Assembly: GCA_002394665.1 (NCBI GenBank)
Contig: DGUL01000001.1
Span: 58,184 to 122,183 of the forward strand
Source: Rickettsiales bacterium UBA4311
GTDB lineage: Bacteria; Pseudomonadota; Alphaproteobacteria; Rickettsiales; Deianiraeaceae
Length of the DNA: 64,000 bases
Direction: 5' to 3'
Position numbers and translations under genes: made by a program. The notes beneath the pieces were generated by a model that saw only the letters and a list, made by a program, of their open reading frames with translations, had not been told where the DNA came from and searched no databases. Shown one piece after another: positions 1 through 9,100 of this stretch; the first letter of the stretch is position 1, and every line of letters starts with the position of its first letter.

Positions 1-1283
1 AAGCAACCATCCGACGATTCGTGGTCAACGTAGCACAGTTTATATATTTTGCCATTATTTCTATCTTTTACTTTAATACCAGTATCTAATTCGGCATAAC
101 TAATTAAATTACCAAAATAATCTTTGCGAAATTCCTGTTTGATTTTTTTCCATTCGTGAGGTAAATGAATGATTTTTCCTTGTAAAATACATTCGCCTTT
201 TTCCCCTTCTTCAATCATAGCACCATCCTGTTCCAATGTTTTTGTGTCAACATGATTTAAAATGACGTCTTCGCCGTTTATATAGCCAGCATTTCGATAA
301 AATCCTTCTTGAATATGACCTAAACCGTAATCATAATGTTGGCCGTCTATTGTATTGTCCATAGGATAAATACAAAAATTATTAGATATACGAAATGTTT
401 GGCCCGGCTGTAAATCTTTCAAAAGATTGTGCGGTATTTTAAATTTTTTATATCTTTGCATATATTCGTCTAACGATGCCCAATATGGCTCCAACGGTTT
501 GTTTTTGTCACCTGCGGTATACCATCCTGGTTCCTGTTTCCCCTCATCATATTCTATGCTGATATGCCGAATGCCATCTTTATAGTCTAAATCTCCAGCA
601 CCGAAATTACCAGTTGAAAAAGGAAGAGCCAGAGTGTTTACCAATTTGGTGATATCTTTTGGCGGTTCAACGATGTATCCTGTTTTTGGATAAACAACAT
701 ATCTTTTTATTTGTCGCTCTTCTTCATTAAATGTTAAAAACACCTGATGGCCGTCTAAATCTATATTTTTAAAAAGTAATTGTTCTTCTTCTCCTTCGTC
801 ATTTTTCCACTTCTCCGGTAGTGACTCATCTTGTATTTTTTCCATAAGTTTAATATTATTTATAACCCAATCAGTGTAACGTGCTTTAAGCGTAGGATGT
901 TTGGTTTCACTATTATCAAAAAGATCTTCACCAGCGATACCATTGATTTGATTAAATAGAACTGGTTTGTTTTTATCCCGCACATCGTAAATGGAGAGTT
1001 TTGCCTTGTTAAATTTATTGTCTTTTTTTCCTCCTGAAACATCTGCCTTAAAACAGACTTTCGCTATTTCTTGTCCATTTTTTTCATATAAGAAACCATG
1101 TTCAAAAGGATCACTTACAAACAACATATCAATGTCAGCGCCTAAGCGGTAATTCTTTATTGCGTTTATATCGTTGTATACGCATGTTGGTACAAAATAT
1201 TGTTCGCCACCAGGTTTAATTAGAACAATATGAATTTTGTCATTTTTGCGAATGTCTAAATTCGGATGTTCTTCTAAATTCAT
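1..1283 (-). CDS. Large unrecognised protein, N-terminal part only (C-terminus beyond left edge)
   Basis: An uninterrupted minus-strand reading frame runs from an ATG at 1283 off the left edge, about 427 codons seen. It begins MNLEEHPNLDIRKND and has no signal peptide. The visible protein is hydrophilic and rich in Asp, Lys, Asn, Gly and Tyr, with many short beta-type phrases such as RISNNFCIYP and NNGKIYKLCY. I recognise no domain. Its style resembles the giants starting at 6147 and 10686, and its promoter has the same A-tract architecture, so I infer it belongs to the same set. Whether it ends in the same paired hydrophobic segments cannot be seen here. Confidence 0.8.
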   Translation of the reverse strand, partial: MNLEEHPNLDIRKNDKIHIVLIKPGGEQYFVPTCVYNDINAIKNYRLGADIDMLFVSDPFEHGFLYEKNGQEIAKVCFKADVSGGKKDNKFNKAKLSIYDVRDKNKPVLFNQINGIAGEDLFDNSETKHPTLKARYTDWVINNIKLMEKIQDESLPEKWKNDEGEEEQLLFKNIDLDGHQVFLTFNEEERQIKRYVVYPKTGYIVEPPKDITKLVNTLALPFSTGNFGAGDLDYKDGIRHISIEYDEGKQEPGWYTAGDKNKPLEPYWASLDEYMQRYKKFKIPHNLLKDLQPGQTFRISNNFCIYPMDNTIDGQHYDYGLGHIQEGFYRNAGYINGEDVILNHVDTKTLEQDGAMIEEGEKGECILQGKIIHLPHEWKKIKQEFRKDYFGNLISYAELDTGIKVKDRNNGKIYKLCYVDHESSDGC

Positions 1284-1290
1284 ACAAATG

Positions 1291-1319
1291 ATTGTATATC
1301 TTTTTTTTTTTTTTGTATA
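1291..1319 (-). promoter_or_regulatory. Promoter with A-tract spacer for the left-edge gene
   Basis: Read on the minus strand, a -35-like TATACA (1319-1314) is followed by a 17-base spacer made of thirteen A plus GATA, then a -10-like TACAAT (1296-1291), seven bases before the ATG at 1283. The A run is 14 long if the last base of the -35 box is counted. No Shine-Dalgarno sequence is visible, so the transcript would be leaderless or nearly so. Confidence 0.5.
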
Positions 1320-1341
1320 TTTTTTCAATCCTCAACTAAAT

Positions 1342-1743
1342 TTAATTCTTACAATCATCTTTCTTCACAACAAACCCACCGGAACAAGAAAAAGAATTAC
1401 CGCAATTACAGGTTGCTTTAGCATTAGGATTTTCAATACTAAAACCAGAGAATTCAAGGCTTTCTGCGTAATTCAACTTGCCATTTTTTACAAATTCAAG
1501 AGAAGCTTCGTCGATTACGACGTAAGGACTATTTTTATTTTTATATCTCTTCCTCAAAATATAATCAGTCTCGCCAATATAGTCATCCATTAAAATATGA
1601 TATTGATGCCCAGCGCATCCGCCGGAAGTTATCATTATACGAATAAAAATCTCCTGATTATCTTGTTTTAACTCGTTAATTCTTTCAATCGCTTCCTTTG
1701 AAATTGAAAAGTTTTTCAAAAGCTTAACTTTTTGCTTTGGCAT
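1342..1743 (-). CDS. A-type iron-sulfur carrier (HesB/IscA/ErpA family)
   Basis: 133 residues. A-type carriers pass Fe-S clusters from the scaffold IscU to apo-proteins in the cytoplasm. The three family cysteines are present: GGCAGHQY near residue 43 (family GGCxGxxY) and CNCGNSF near residue 112 (family CxCGxSF). Extra cysteines follow in the tail (FSCSGGF and DDCKN). Whether this is the IscA or the ErpA orthologue cannot be decided from sequence alone. A second A-type domain occurs in the window, fused to IscU at 46703-47548. The gene is divergent from the symporter gene at 1883. Confidence 0.9.
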   Translation of the reverse strand: MPKQKVKLLKNFSISKEAIERINELKQDNQEIFIRIMITSGGCAGHQYHILMDDYIGETDYILRKRYKNKNSPYVVIDEASLEFVKNGKLNYAESLEFSGFSIENPNAKATCNCGNSFSCSGGFVVKKDDCKN

Positions 1744-1882
1744 ACCTCATGACAATTAAAAAGAAATATTAAGCAAGCGGAAGTCATAAATTGACTTTTA
1801 TTATTTGCTATTTTCATTATTTGACGTGATAATTGGAGAGGAAAAGAGTTGGAAAAAAAAGCTGTTGGAAAAAATCTCGCCA

Positions 1883-3187
1883 ATGAAGTTTTTTAAACTC
1901 TCTTTGAGTGTGCAAATTTTGATAAGCATTTTTTTTGGTATAATTTTTGGTGGCATATTACGTGAATATCCTAATTTTCTTTCGTGTCTTGGAATATCTG
2001 CCAATAGCTTTTACAACTTTGGGAACCTATTCATCAAAATGGTCAAAATGGTTGCAATGCCTTTAATCTTTGCTTGTATTCTGCAATCTGTAATCTCTCT
2101 ATGTCGCAAAGCCTCAACCGGCAAAACTACGATTTTAACAATATTTGTTTTTATCGCTATGACAATAACTTGCATATCTTTCGGGGTTTTGTTTGCCTAT
2201 TTTTTTAAACCGGAGGCAAATGCAACGTTTGATAAAAGCGGAATCTTAGAACAATACGCTGGAAACCAAGCCGTTTTAGCACAAGCAAGCAATAATAATC
2301 AACTAAGTGTTGTAGAATTTTTGTTTAACATCATTCCAAGTAATATTTTCGTCTCGTTTAACCAAATGAACTTTTTGCAAATCATATTCTTCGCAATCAT
2401 ATTTGCTATTGGAATTGCAAAAATTGATAAAAAAGGAAATATTTACCACGGCATAAAAACACTTGCGAACATATGTATGGAAGTTGTGCAGATAGTTATG
2501 AAGTTTGCACCTTTTGGAACGTTTGGAATGGCAACTTGGTTAATAGCAACACAAGATACAGAACTTTTAAAATCACTTGGCAAACTCGTTTGCGTTGATT
2601 GGTTGGCAACAGCTTTTGTTATTTATGTAGTCTATTCTTTAATTTGTATTTTTGTTTTACGTTTAAACCCTATTCATCTTTGGAGAAAATTGTTGCCTAC
2701 ACAAGTTATTGCGTTTTTAACCGCGAGTTCATCAGCGACACTGCCACTCGGTATGAAAGTCGCGACGGAAAAACTTGGGGTAAGTGAAGAAAAAACAAAC
2801 TTTGTCGCTCCGTTTAGTGCGGCAATAAATTCCAGTGGTGGAGGAATGTATTTTGCCATGATGACTATTTTTATGGCTCAATTGTTTGACATTGAATTAA
2901 CATCTCACCAATATATTACCCTCTTTATTATGTGTGCTTTGTGCGATTTGGGCGTTGCCCCTGTACCAAGTGGCTCGCTCGTAATGCTTGGAAATGTCTT
3001 TATTGCCGTCGATATCCCTCTGGAAGCATTGGGAATTGCTTTTGCCGTTGACAGAATTCTTGATATGGCAAGAACATTGATGAATTATACTGGTGATATA
3101 TTTTCAGCAGTAATAGTTGACAGGCTCTCCGGCACTATGGATGCAAAAATGTATAGTCGTGAGAAAAAGAGATTTATTTTCTTTTAA
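1883..3187 (+). CDS. Dicarboxylate/amino-acid:cation symporter (DAACS, GltP/DctA family)
   Basis: Integral inner-membrane carrier, probably importing glutamate, aspartate or a dicarboxylate. The re-entrant loop serine motif ASSSATLPLG and the C-terminal DRILDMARTLMNYTGD (substrate-binding Asp, Asp, Arg and Asn of the GltPh fold) are intact. The usual NMDG sequence of transmembrane helix 7 reads NSSGGG, so the conserved Asp of the cation site is gone. The frame is open from a TTG at 1805. I prefer ATG 1883 (MKFFKLSLSVQ) because it starts directly before the first transmembrane helix; the upstream 26 residues look non-conserved. Multiple hydrophobic helices span the protein. Confidence 0.85.
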   Translation: MKFFKLSLSVQILISIFFGIIFGGILREYPNFLSCLGISANSFYNFGNLFIKMVKMVAMPLIFACILQSVISLCRKASTGKTTILTIFVFIAMTITCISFGVLFAYFFKPEANATFDKSGILEQYAGNQAVLAQASNNNQLSVVEFLFNIIPSNIFVSFNQMNFLQIIFFAIIFAIGIAKIDKKGNIYHGIKTLANICMEVVQIVMKFAPFGTFGMATWLIATQDTELLKSLGKLVCVDWLATAFVIYVVYSLICIFVLRLNPIHLWRKLLPTQVIAFLTASSSATLPLGMKVATEKLGVSEEKTNFVAPFSAAINSSGGGMYFAMMTIFMAQLFDIELTSHQYITLFIMCALCDLGVAPVPSGSLVMLGNVFIAVDIPLEALGIAFAVDRILDMARTLMNYTGDIFSAVIVDRLSGTMDAKMYSREKKRFIFF

Positions 3188-3227
3188 CATTTGCTTGCGA
3201 AAAAAGATACTTTTGATTTCAAGTTTG

Positions 3228-3410
3228 TTAAACAAAAATTTTCGCCTGTTTAATAAATTCTTCTACTCTTACACTAACATTCTTATTCTCCCCAAACTTT
3301 CTAACCGACAAAGTGCCGTCTTCAATTTCTTTTTTTCCAATCGTAATGATATAAGGTATTTTCATCTCACTATGCTTTCTAACTTTATAAGACACCGTTT
3401 CTCCGCACAC
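3228..3410 (-). pseudogene. Duplicated 3' end of thrS (anticodon-binding domain fragment)
   Basis: The frame encodes about 60 residues. From GETVSYKVRKHSEMK through GENKNVSV they match the C-terminus of ThrRS (3723-6053) almost residue for residue, then diverge. At DNA level 49 bases (3358-3406) are identical to 3865-3913. The next ~110 bases differ mainly at silent positions, which points to descent from a related thrS under selection rather than a fresh tandem duplication. It is far too short to be a synthetase. The upstream 118-residue gene overlaps it in another frame. Confidence 0.85.
3358..3406. repeat. 49-base direct repeat, copy 1 (thrS fragment)
   Basis: Identical to 3865-3913 over 49 bases, starting ATTTTCATCTCAC and ending GTTTCTCCGC. 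The two copies lie 507 bases apart in the same orientation and bracket the small membrane-protein gene. This could be the crossover or attachment core of an insertion into the 3' end of thrS. Confidence 0.85.
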
Positions 3411-3718
3411 ATCAATGTTTCAGAAAGTTTTTCACATTGATATTGATTTTTTAGCAAAAATTCATAAGTTTGACACTCAATTTTATTTTTACATTTTATT
3501 CTCTTTTCTATAATTGTATCTCTATTAATATAACACATATCAATCAATGTTTTTTTGCCAGCCATAACTAGGCAATATTGATATCCTATTAAACATACAA
3601 TAACTACAGAACATATTATAAATATGGTTAAGAAGAGTACAGCATTTTTTTTCACAAAAGAGATTAAAGGCTCTAATGAAAAATGACTTTCTTTTTTTCC
3701 AACAACATCTATTACCAT
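3362..3718 (-). CDS. Small single-pass membrane protein, unknown function
   Basis: 118 residues. One strong hydrophobic segment lies near residues 29-53 (FLTIFIICSVVIVCLIGY). It is followed by a Cys-rich hydrophilic part (CYINRDT, KCKNKIECQ, YQCEKL). The last ~21 residues are encoded by the out-of-frame duplicated thrS sequence, so its present C-terminus was created or replaced by the insertion. The gene sits four bases after the thrS stop codon, on the same strand. I recognise no family. It may be cargo of the insertion or a toxin-like small membrane protein; neither is shown. Confidence 0.5.
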   Translation of the reverse strand: MVIDVVGKKESHFSLEPLISFVKKNAVLFLTIFIICSVVIVCLIGYQYCLVMAGKKTLIDMCYINRDTIIEKRIKCKNKIECQTYEFLLKNQYQCEKLSETLMCAEKRCLIKLESIVR

Positions 3719-3722
3719 AAAA

Positions 3723-6053
3723 CTACTTTTGCAATTTCACCCGCTCATCAACTCTTCTTGCAAACTCGTCAAATTCAACACTAACATTTTTATTCTCCCC
3801 AAACTTCCTGACCGATAATGTGCCATCCTCTATTTCTTTTTTTCCAATAGTGATGATATACGGAATTTTCATCTCACTATGCTTTCTAACTTTATAAGAC
3901 ACCGTTTCTCCGCTTACATCGCACTCGCAACGAATACCTGCCTCTTGCAACTTTTTTGTCGTTTCCTCAACTTGCTTGTCAAACTCGTTTGAAACACCAA
4001 TGACAACCGCCTGAACTGGTGCAAGCCATAATGGCAATGCTCCTGCGTGGTTTTCAATAAGTATAGCAATAAACCTCTCAAAAGACCCAAAAACAGCACG
4101 ATGCAACATTACTGGTGCTTTTTTTGTGCCATCCTCGTCCGTATATTCTGCTCCCAATCGTTGTCCCAAGTTGAAATCAACTTGAAAAGTTCCGCATTGC
4201 CATTCACGCCCTATTGCATCGCGAAGTGTAAATTCCAGTTTTGGGCCATAAAATGCACCTTCTCCTTTGTTTAATTCCATTTCAATACCCATTTCTTCCA
4301 TTGGCTCGCGAAGTGCTTTTTCCGCTTTGTCCCACAATTCATCGCTTCCAACTCTCATTTCTGGGCGATCGCTGAATTTAACTTTAATATCCGTAAAGCC
4401 AAAATCATCATAAACCTCTTTTAATAAATCGTAAAATGCCTTGCATTCACTTGATATTTGGTCTTCGCTACAAAAAATATGTGCATCGTCTTGGACGAAC
4501 CCGCGAACACGCATCAATCCGTGCAACGAACCGCTTGGTTCGTATCTATGACATTTGCCGAACTCCGCCATACGAATTGGCAAATCACGATAACTCCTAA
4601 TTTTATTTTTGAAAATCTCCACGTGGCAAGGACAATTCATTGGTTTTATCGCAAAATCCATATCTTCATCGTCAATTCGGGTGATAAACATATGCTCGCG
4701 GTATTTCGCCCAATGTCCCGACTTTTCCCACAAAGTTTTTGACACAATCTGCGGAGTTTTAACCTCAATATATCCGTGTTTTTGCAACTTTTTTCGCATA
4801 TAATTTTGAATAATCGTGTATAAAGTCCAGCCTCTTGGATGCCAAAAACAACAACCTGGTGCTTCCTCTTGCAAGTGGAAAAAATCCAGTTTTTGTCCCA
4901 ACTTGCGGTGATCTCTTTTTTCTGCCTCTTCAAGCATTGTTAAATAATCATCCAACTCTTTTTGCGAAGTCCAACAAGTCCCATAAACTCTTTGCAACAT
5001 TACATTTTTGCTATCTCCTCGCCAATATGCTCCGGCGACTTTCATCAACTTAAAATACTTCAAAAACCCAGTGCTTGGCACGTGAGGGCCACGGCATAGG
5101 TCGGTGAAAGAGCCTTGGGTGTAGGTGGTGATTTGTTGATCAGTGATATAACTTTGAAATATTTTTCTTTTTTCTTGATTATATGTTATTACAAAATAAT
5201 CCAGTATAAAATCTCTATAAATTACTTCTGATGATATTGTTTTTTTGAACGTTTCAAATTCACTTTTTGTTTCAGATCTTTTATTACAAAGATAATTATA
5301 AATTTTTTCATAAGTTTTGTTTAAATAATTATAAAAATCTTTTTTATCATTTGATCTGATTTTTTCATAAATATATTTACAAAAGTTGTTATCATTTTTA
5401 ATTATATAATCAGGAACAACAAATTGTGTTTTGTCTTTAATATTTTTTATTACACTTTTATCAAAAGCATTAAGGTTGTCTTCATTTGCATCATCAAATG
5501 CGTTTTTTAAAAACTTGACAAACTTATCATCCAACTTCTCACCCAACAACTCCACCTTATATTTCTCCCCTTGCTTATCAAAAAACTCAATCGCTTCTTC
5601 TTTTGTTGTTTCTTTTCTACTAACCTCAAAATCCTTCTCTGCTAACTCGTGCATTTTTTTCTCAATTTTTTGGAAATCTTCAGTGGTGATTTTTGTGCCG
5701 TCAGTCAATTCAAAGTCATAATAAAACCCGTTTTCAACTTCGGGGCCAAAACCAAAATGCACCTTATCGCCGTATAATTCTCTCATTGCTTGGGCGAACA
5801 AGTGAGCACAAGAATGTCTCATTGTATCAAGCAAAAGTTGTTTGTCTTTTGTGTCTTTCGTATCAAGAGTTATAATCTTCAAACTACAATCCTCCGTCAA
5901 TTTCCTTGACAAGTCAACCACTTTGTCATCAACCACGGCAATGACTGCTTTTTTCGCCAAAAAAGGGAGATGTTTTTTAACTATTTCCAAAATCGTTTCC
6001 TTGTCCTCAAAATTTAAAATCTTACCATCAGGCAAAACGACTTTTTTTTCCAT
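3723..6053 (-). CDS. thrS: Threonyl-tRNA synthetase
   Basis: Charges tRNA-Thr in the cytoplasm. Domains in order: TGS (MEKKVVLPDGKILNF onward), editing domain with HSCAH, catalytic class II core (PMNCPCH, FGKCHRYEPSGSLHG, GAFYGPKLEF), and the anticodon-binding domain. The frame opens at 6095, but ATG 6053 is where the TGS domain begins and is preferred. About 776 residues is some 130 longer than usual. The excess is a block at roughly 5142-5534, between the editing domain and the TYTQGSFTDLCRGPH segment. It is very AT-rich, Asn/Lys/Tyr-rich, and not part of the known fold. The 3' end has been duplicated downstream (3228-3410). Confidence 0.97.
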   Translation of the reverse strand: MEKKVVLPDGKILNFEDKETILEIVKKHLPFLAKKAVIAVVDDKVVDLSRKLTEDCSLKIITLDTKDTKDKQLLLDTMRHSCAHLFAQAMRELYGDKVHFGFGPEVENGFYYDFELTDGTKITTEDFQKIEKKMHELAEKDFEVSRKETTKEEAIEFFDKQGEKYKVELLGEKLDDKFVKFLKNAFDDANEDNLNAFDKSVIKNIKDKTQFVVPDYIIKNDNNFCKYIYEKIRSNDKKDFYNYLNKTYEKIYNYLCNKRSETKSEFETFKKTISSEVIYRDFILDYFVITYNQEKRKIFQSYITDQQITTYTQGSFTDLCRGPHVPSTGFLKYFKLMKVAGAYWRGDSKNVMLQRVYGTCWTSQKELDDYLTMLEEAEKRDHRKLGQKLDFFHLQEEAPGCCFWHPRGWTLYTIIQNYMRKKLQKHGYIEVKTPQIVSKTLWEKSGHWAKYREHMFITRIDDEDMDFAIKPMNCPCHVEIFKNKIRSYRDLPIRMAEFGKCHRYEPSGSLHGLMRVRGFVQDDAHIFCSEDQISSECKAFYDLLKEVYDDFGFTDIKVKFSDRPEMRVGSDELWDKAEKALREPMEEMGIEMELNKGEGAFYGPKLEFTLRDAIGREWQCGTFQVDFNLGQRLGAEYTDEDGTKKAPVMLHRAVFGSFERFIAILIENHAGALPLWLAPVQAVVIGVSNEFDKQVEETTKKLQEAGIRCECDVSGETVSYKVRKHSEMKIPYIITIGKKEIEDGTLSVRKFGENKNVSVEFDEFARRVDERVKLQK
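3865..3913. repeat. 49-base direct repeat, copy 2 (inside thrS)
   Basis: Second copy of the 49-base identity, inside the intact thrS anticodon-binding domain. Sequence beyond it on the 3' side of the gene is similar but diverged from copy 1. See the copy at 3358. Confidence 0.85.
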
Positions 6054-6105
6054 TTTCGCTTCAGCGAAGATTTTTTTTTCAAACCAAAAAGTCAAATTAA
6101 AAAAT

Positions 6106-6133
6106 TTGGATAAAAAAAAAAAAACTGTAACAT
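6106..6133 (+). promoter_or_regulatory. Promoter with A13 spacer for the 1463-residue protein
   Basis: TTGGAT (6106-6111) is followed by thirteen A (6112-6124) plus CTG, a 16-base spacer, then TAACAT (6128-6133), 13 bases before the ATG at 6147. The -10 is a four-of-six match, so this box alone is weak. The case rests on the same layout at 10644-10672. No Shine-Dalgarno sequence is seen. Confidence 0.5.
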
Positions 6134-6146
6134 TATGTAAAAGTTT

Positions 6147-9100
6147 ATGTCAGCAAACCCAAACCAAAAAAAAGTATTATTCGAACGTGAACTTGAGAAT
6201 GCCATTATAAAATTTGACTTCAACGGAAAAACAGAGAAGATCAAACTCATACGCGACGGCGAAAAATTACTTTTGGTAGCAAGTAACAATTCTGGTGACG
6301 TTGCGTTACGACTAGAGGAATTTTTTCAAGAAAACGACAAACAGGCACTAAAACCAGCAAACGAACAAGACGAACATGTGGAAATCAAACTTTCGTCACT
6401 ACAATATCAACGTATCGTCGATGCGTTAAAAAAAGATTTTGGTATAGAAACAACGACAAACATTAACTTCAATCTTGATAGCCCGGTAGACTTCAAAAAT
6501 CTTAAGTTTAAGGCTACAAAAACAATAACTGTACCAACATCAATGTTGACAATGACAATAAACGATAAAAGCTATTATCTTATAGCATACAAACCTTTTT
6601 ACAATAAAAATAAAAACAATAATGATGAAATATCTTTCATAAAATATGATGTTATAGAAAAAGAGACTGGAGAACGTTACATCTACGAATATAGCCCTAA
6701 GAAACCAAATGTACATACTAACGTGGAGCATCTTGCTGACGACATGTATAAAATGACGCTCTCTGAAAACGAAAACTTTTTTTTAAAAGAAATTAGCAAA
6801 AATGACAAAGATTTTATTAAGCTCCACAATGTTGGCCTAATAAAAAACTTTGATGGACATAATATTAACGCTTACACAACACGAATACTCGATTTCAAAA
6901 ATATCCAGCTATCTAATCCTAAAAAAAATTATGTTTATAAAAATACAATCAGTTTAAATAAAGCGAGAGATACAGAAGAGACATTGATATTTCAAAATGA
7001 AGGAAATCAGCAACAAAAGGTTAATTACACTTCTATAGTAGAATCATCCATTACAAAACAAGCTCTTATCTTCGTTCCAAGTAAAGGTATTTATTTATTG
7101 AATAAGACAACAAAAAAAGCGACACAAATTATTGACGCAACCAAAATTAAAGGGCCAATTGATCTGGAAGATGAGCGTATTATTGTGCTTGACAGCGGTG
7201 ACCAAATATCTAATATGCAAATAGACGATATAAATAAACGGCTTTTGGACGGGCAAAGCAATATTACTTTGAAGGCCAACAACAAAGGAATCTCAGAAGC
7301 AACGTTCGTTTGCAAGAAGTTTTCATGTACACCAATAGACAACGACCGATGGTTTATACCAGATTTCTGTGCAACATGCAGCAAACTTTCTGACAAAGAA
7401 TACGTAATAACTGGCCATAATGGTCAAGTTTTATGCATAATCGACCGAGGTCCGGACGAAAACAATTTCATTATGGTTCCGGCACACATTGCAAACACTC
7501 TTACAAAGACTGACGATGCGACGAAAGAAAGATTTTATCTCGCATCAACATTGAGCGATTATCAAGCAAACGGTCTTATAGACGATAATGACGGCGAAAT
7601 AACATTAATGAATAAATACACACTGAAGTTAACGCACAATAACGAATATGTAAGTAGCAAAGAGATAGATAAATTAAACGAAGCATTAAAAGCAGAAAAC
7701 CAAAGACTAATATACAATGACGGTGCATTTAAATTAAAACACACATTAAAACAGATAGACGAAAACAGCATCACCAATAATTATGTACTTTTAAAGAACG
7801 ACAAATGTTTCATCGTTCAAGGCAATGAAGGCGACGAGTTTATAAGAATAGCACAACCATATGATAACGTTCTCTACACGGCGATGAAAACAGGTGGAGG
7901 CGAATATAAAATAATTGGCCAACAGACCGTTAAAGGAAGCCAAGTAGTGATGTTTGATGATGAGTATTATCCTTCTTTCGAAGGAGAATTGCAAGAAATT
8001 ACACCTAAAAATTTTCAATCTGTAAACAATGTAGATCCTTTTATTTCAAGTCTTTTAAAACAAGTTACATATAACTTTGTTAACATCGGCAACATCTTAA
8101 AGGAACAACCCATAGATCAAAAAGATCAAATAATCAAAGTTGACAACCAAAGATATTCCACACTTTTGTACCTTAAAAAAGATAAGACAGAATCATTGGT
8201 CGTCGATCATTCTGGACAAGTTTATTATTATAATAGTACCACAGAAACAATAGACGAAGTTGACGAACTTTACTATGACTTCGAAAGTCAAAAGTTATAC
8301 TCTCAAAAAGAGAAAGTAGAAATAGAAGACGGCTGTCAATTGATTTTTAATGGAGACGGAACAGCCAGACTTAATATATTGCTTAGTAAAAATATCATGG
8401 ATAGTGGTGATAATCGCGACACAGTTGCAAAGAGTGGCTTTGCATTTAAGAATCCAACACAAGCAGACCTAGATCATTACCATGTTTTCACCGAAATCGA
8501 CGAAGGTTTTACAAACAGATTGTTTTTGCTTAAAGACATGATTGCAAAAATGGAAAACAAACCATCTGCTGTCAACAATGTTAACAATAACAAAGAAGTA
8601 GAAGAAGATGCTCCTGAGGAGAAGGATTATTGGTATATAAAACAAGACTCAATTAAACCACCTTTTTATATTCACACCATAAAATACATGAAAAACGGCA
8701 AACTCGACGAAGTAAGCGCACTATTTTATAACGACAAATTTGTTAGCTTGGCATATAATATTGACGAAGAATTGCAAGAAAAATATATAGAAATAAAAGA
8801 AAATAACTTTATTGAAGCTGACAAAAAAGGAAATATTCAGCCCAAGTGGTATAGCGCATACACACTACCACATGACGCCACAATCGGTGGCAAAAATATT
8901 GACGATGTATTTGCTAAATACAAATACAATCCCAATTTTACCTTTTCTGAAAAAGAAATAGTGAAGGCACCTGGCAAAAAATATAAGCAGATTAAGATTG
9001 AAGCCATAGACACGCGAGAATTACGAAACTGCTTACAACGAGACAACATCAAATTGGAAAAACTTTACGACAAAAACAATAAATATGTCGGTGAAGTTCC

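Noticed and set aside
1237..1593. Plus-strand 118-codon frame
   Set aside because: It is antisense to the A-type Fe-S carrier gene and has a Phe/Ile-rich composition typical of shadow frames in AT-rich DNA.
3684..3718. ThrRS frame reopened by the small gene at 3362-3718
   Set aside because: Different frame and no resemblance to ThrRS before the duplicated part; not a simple stop-codon interruption.
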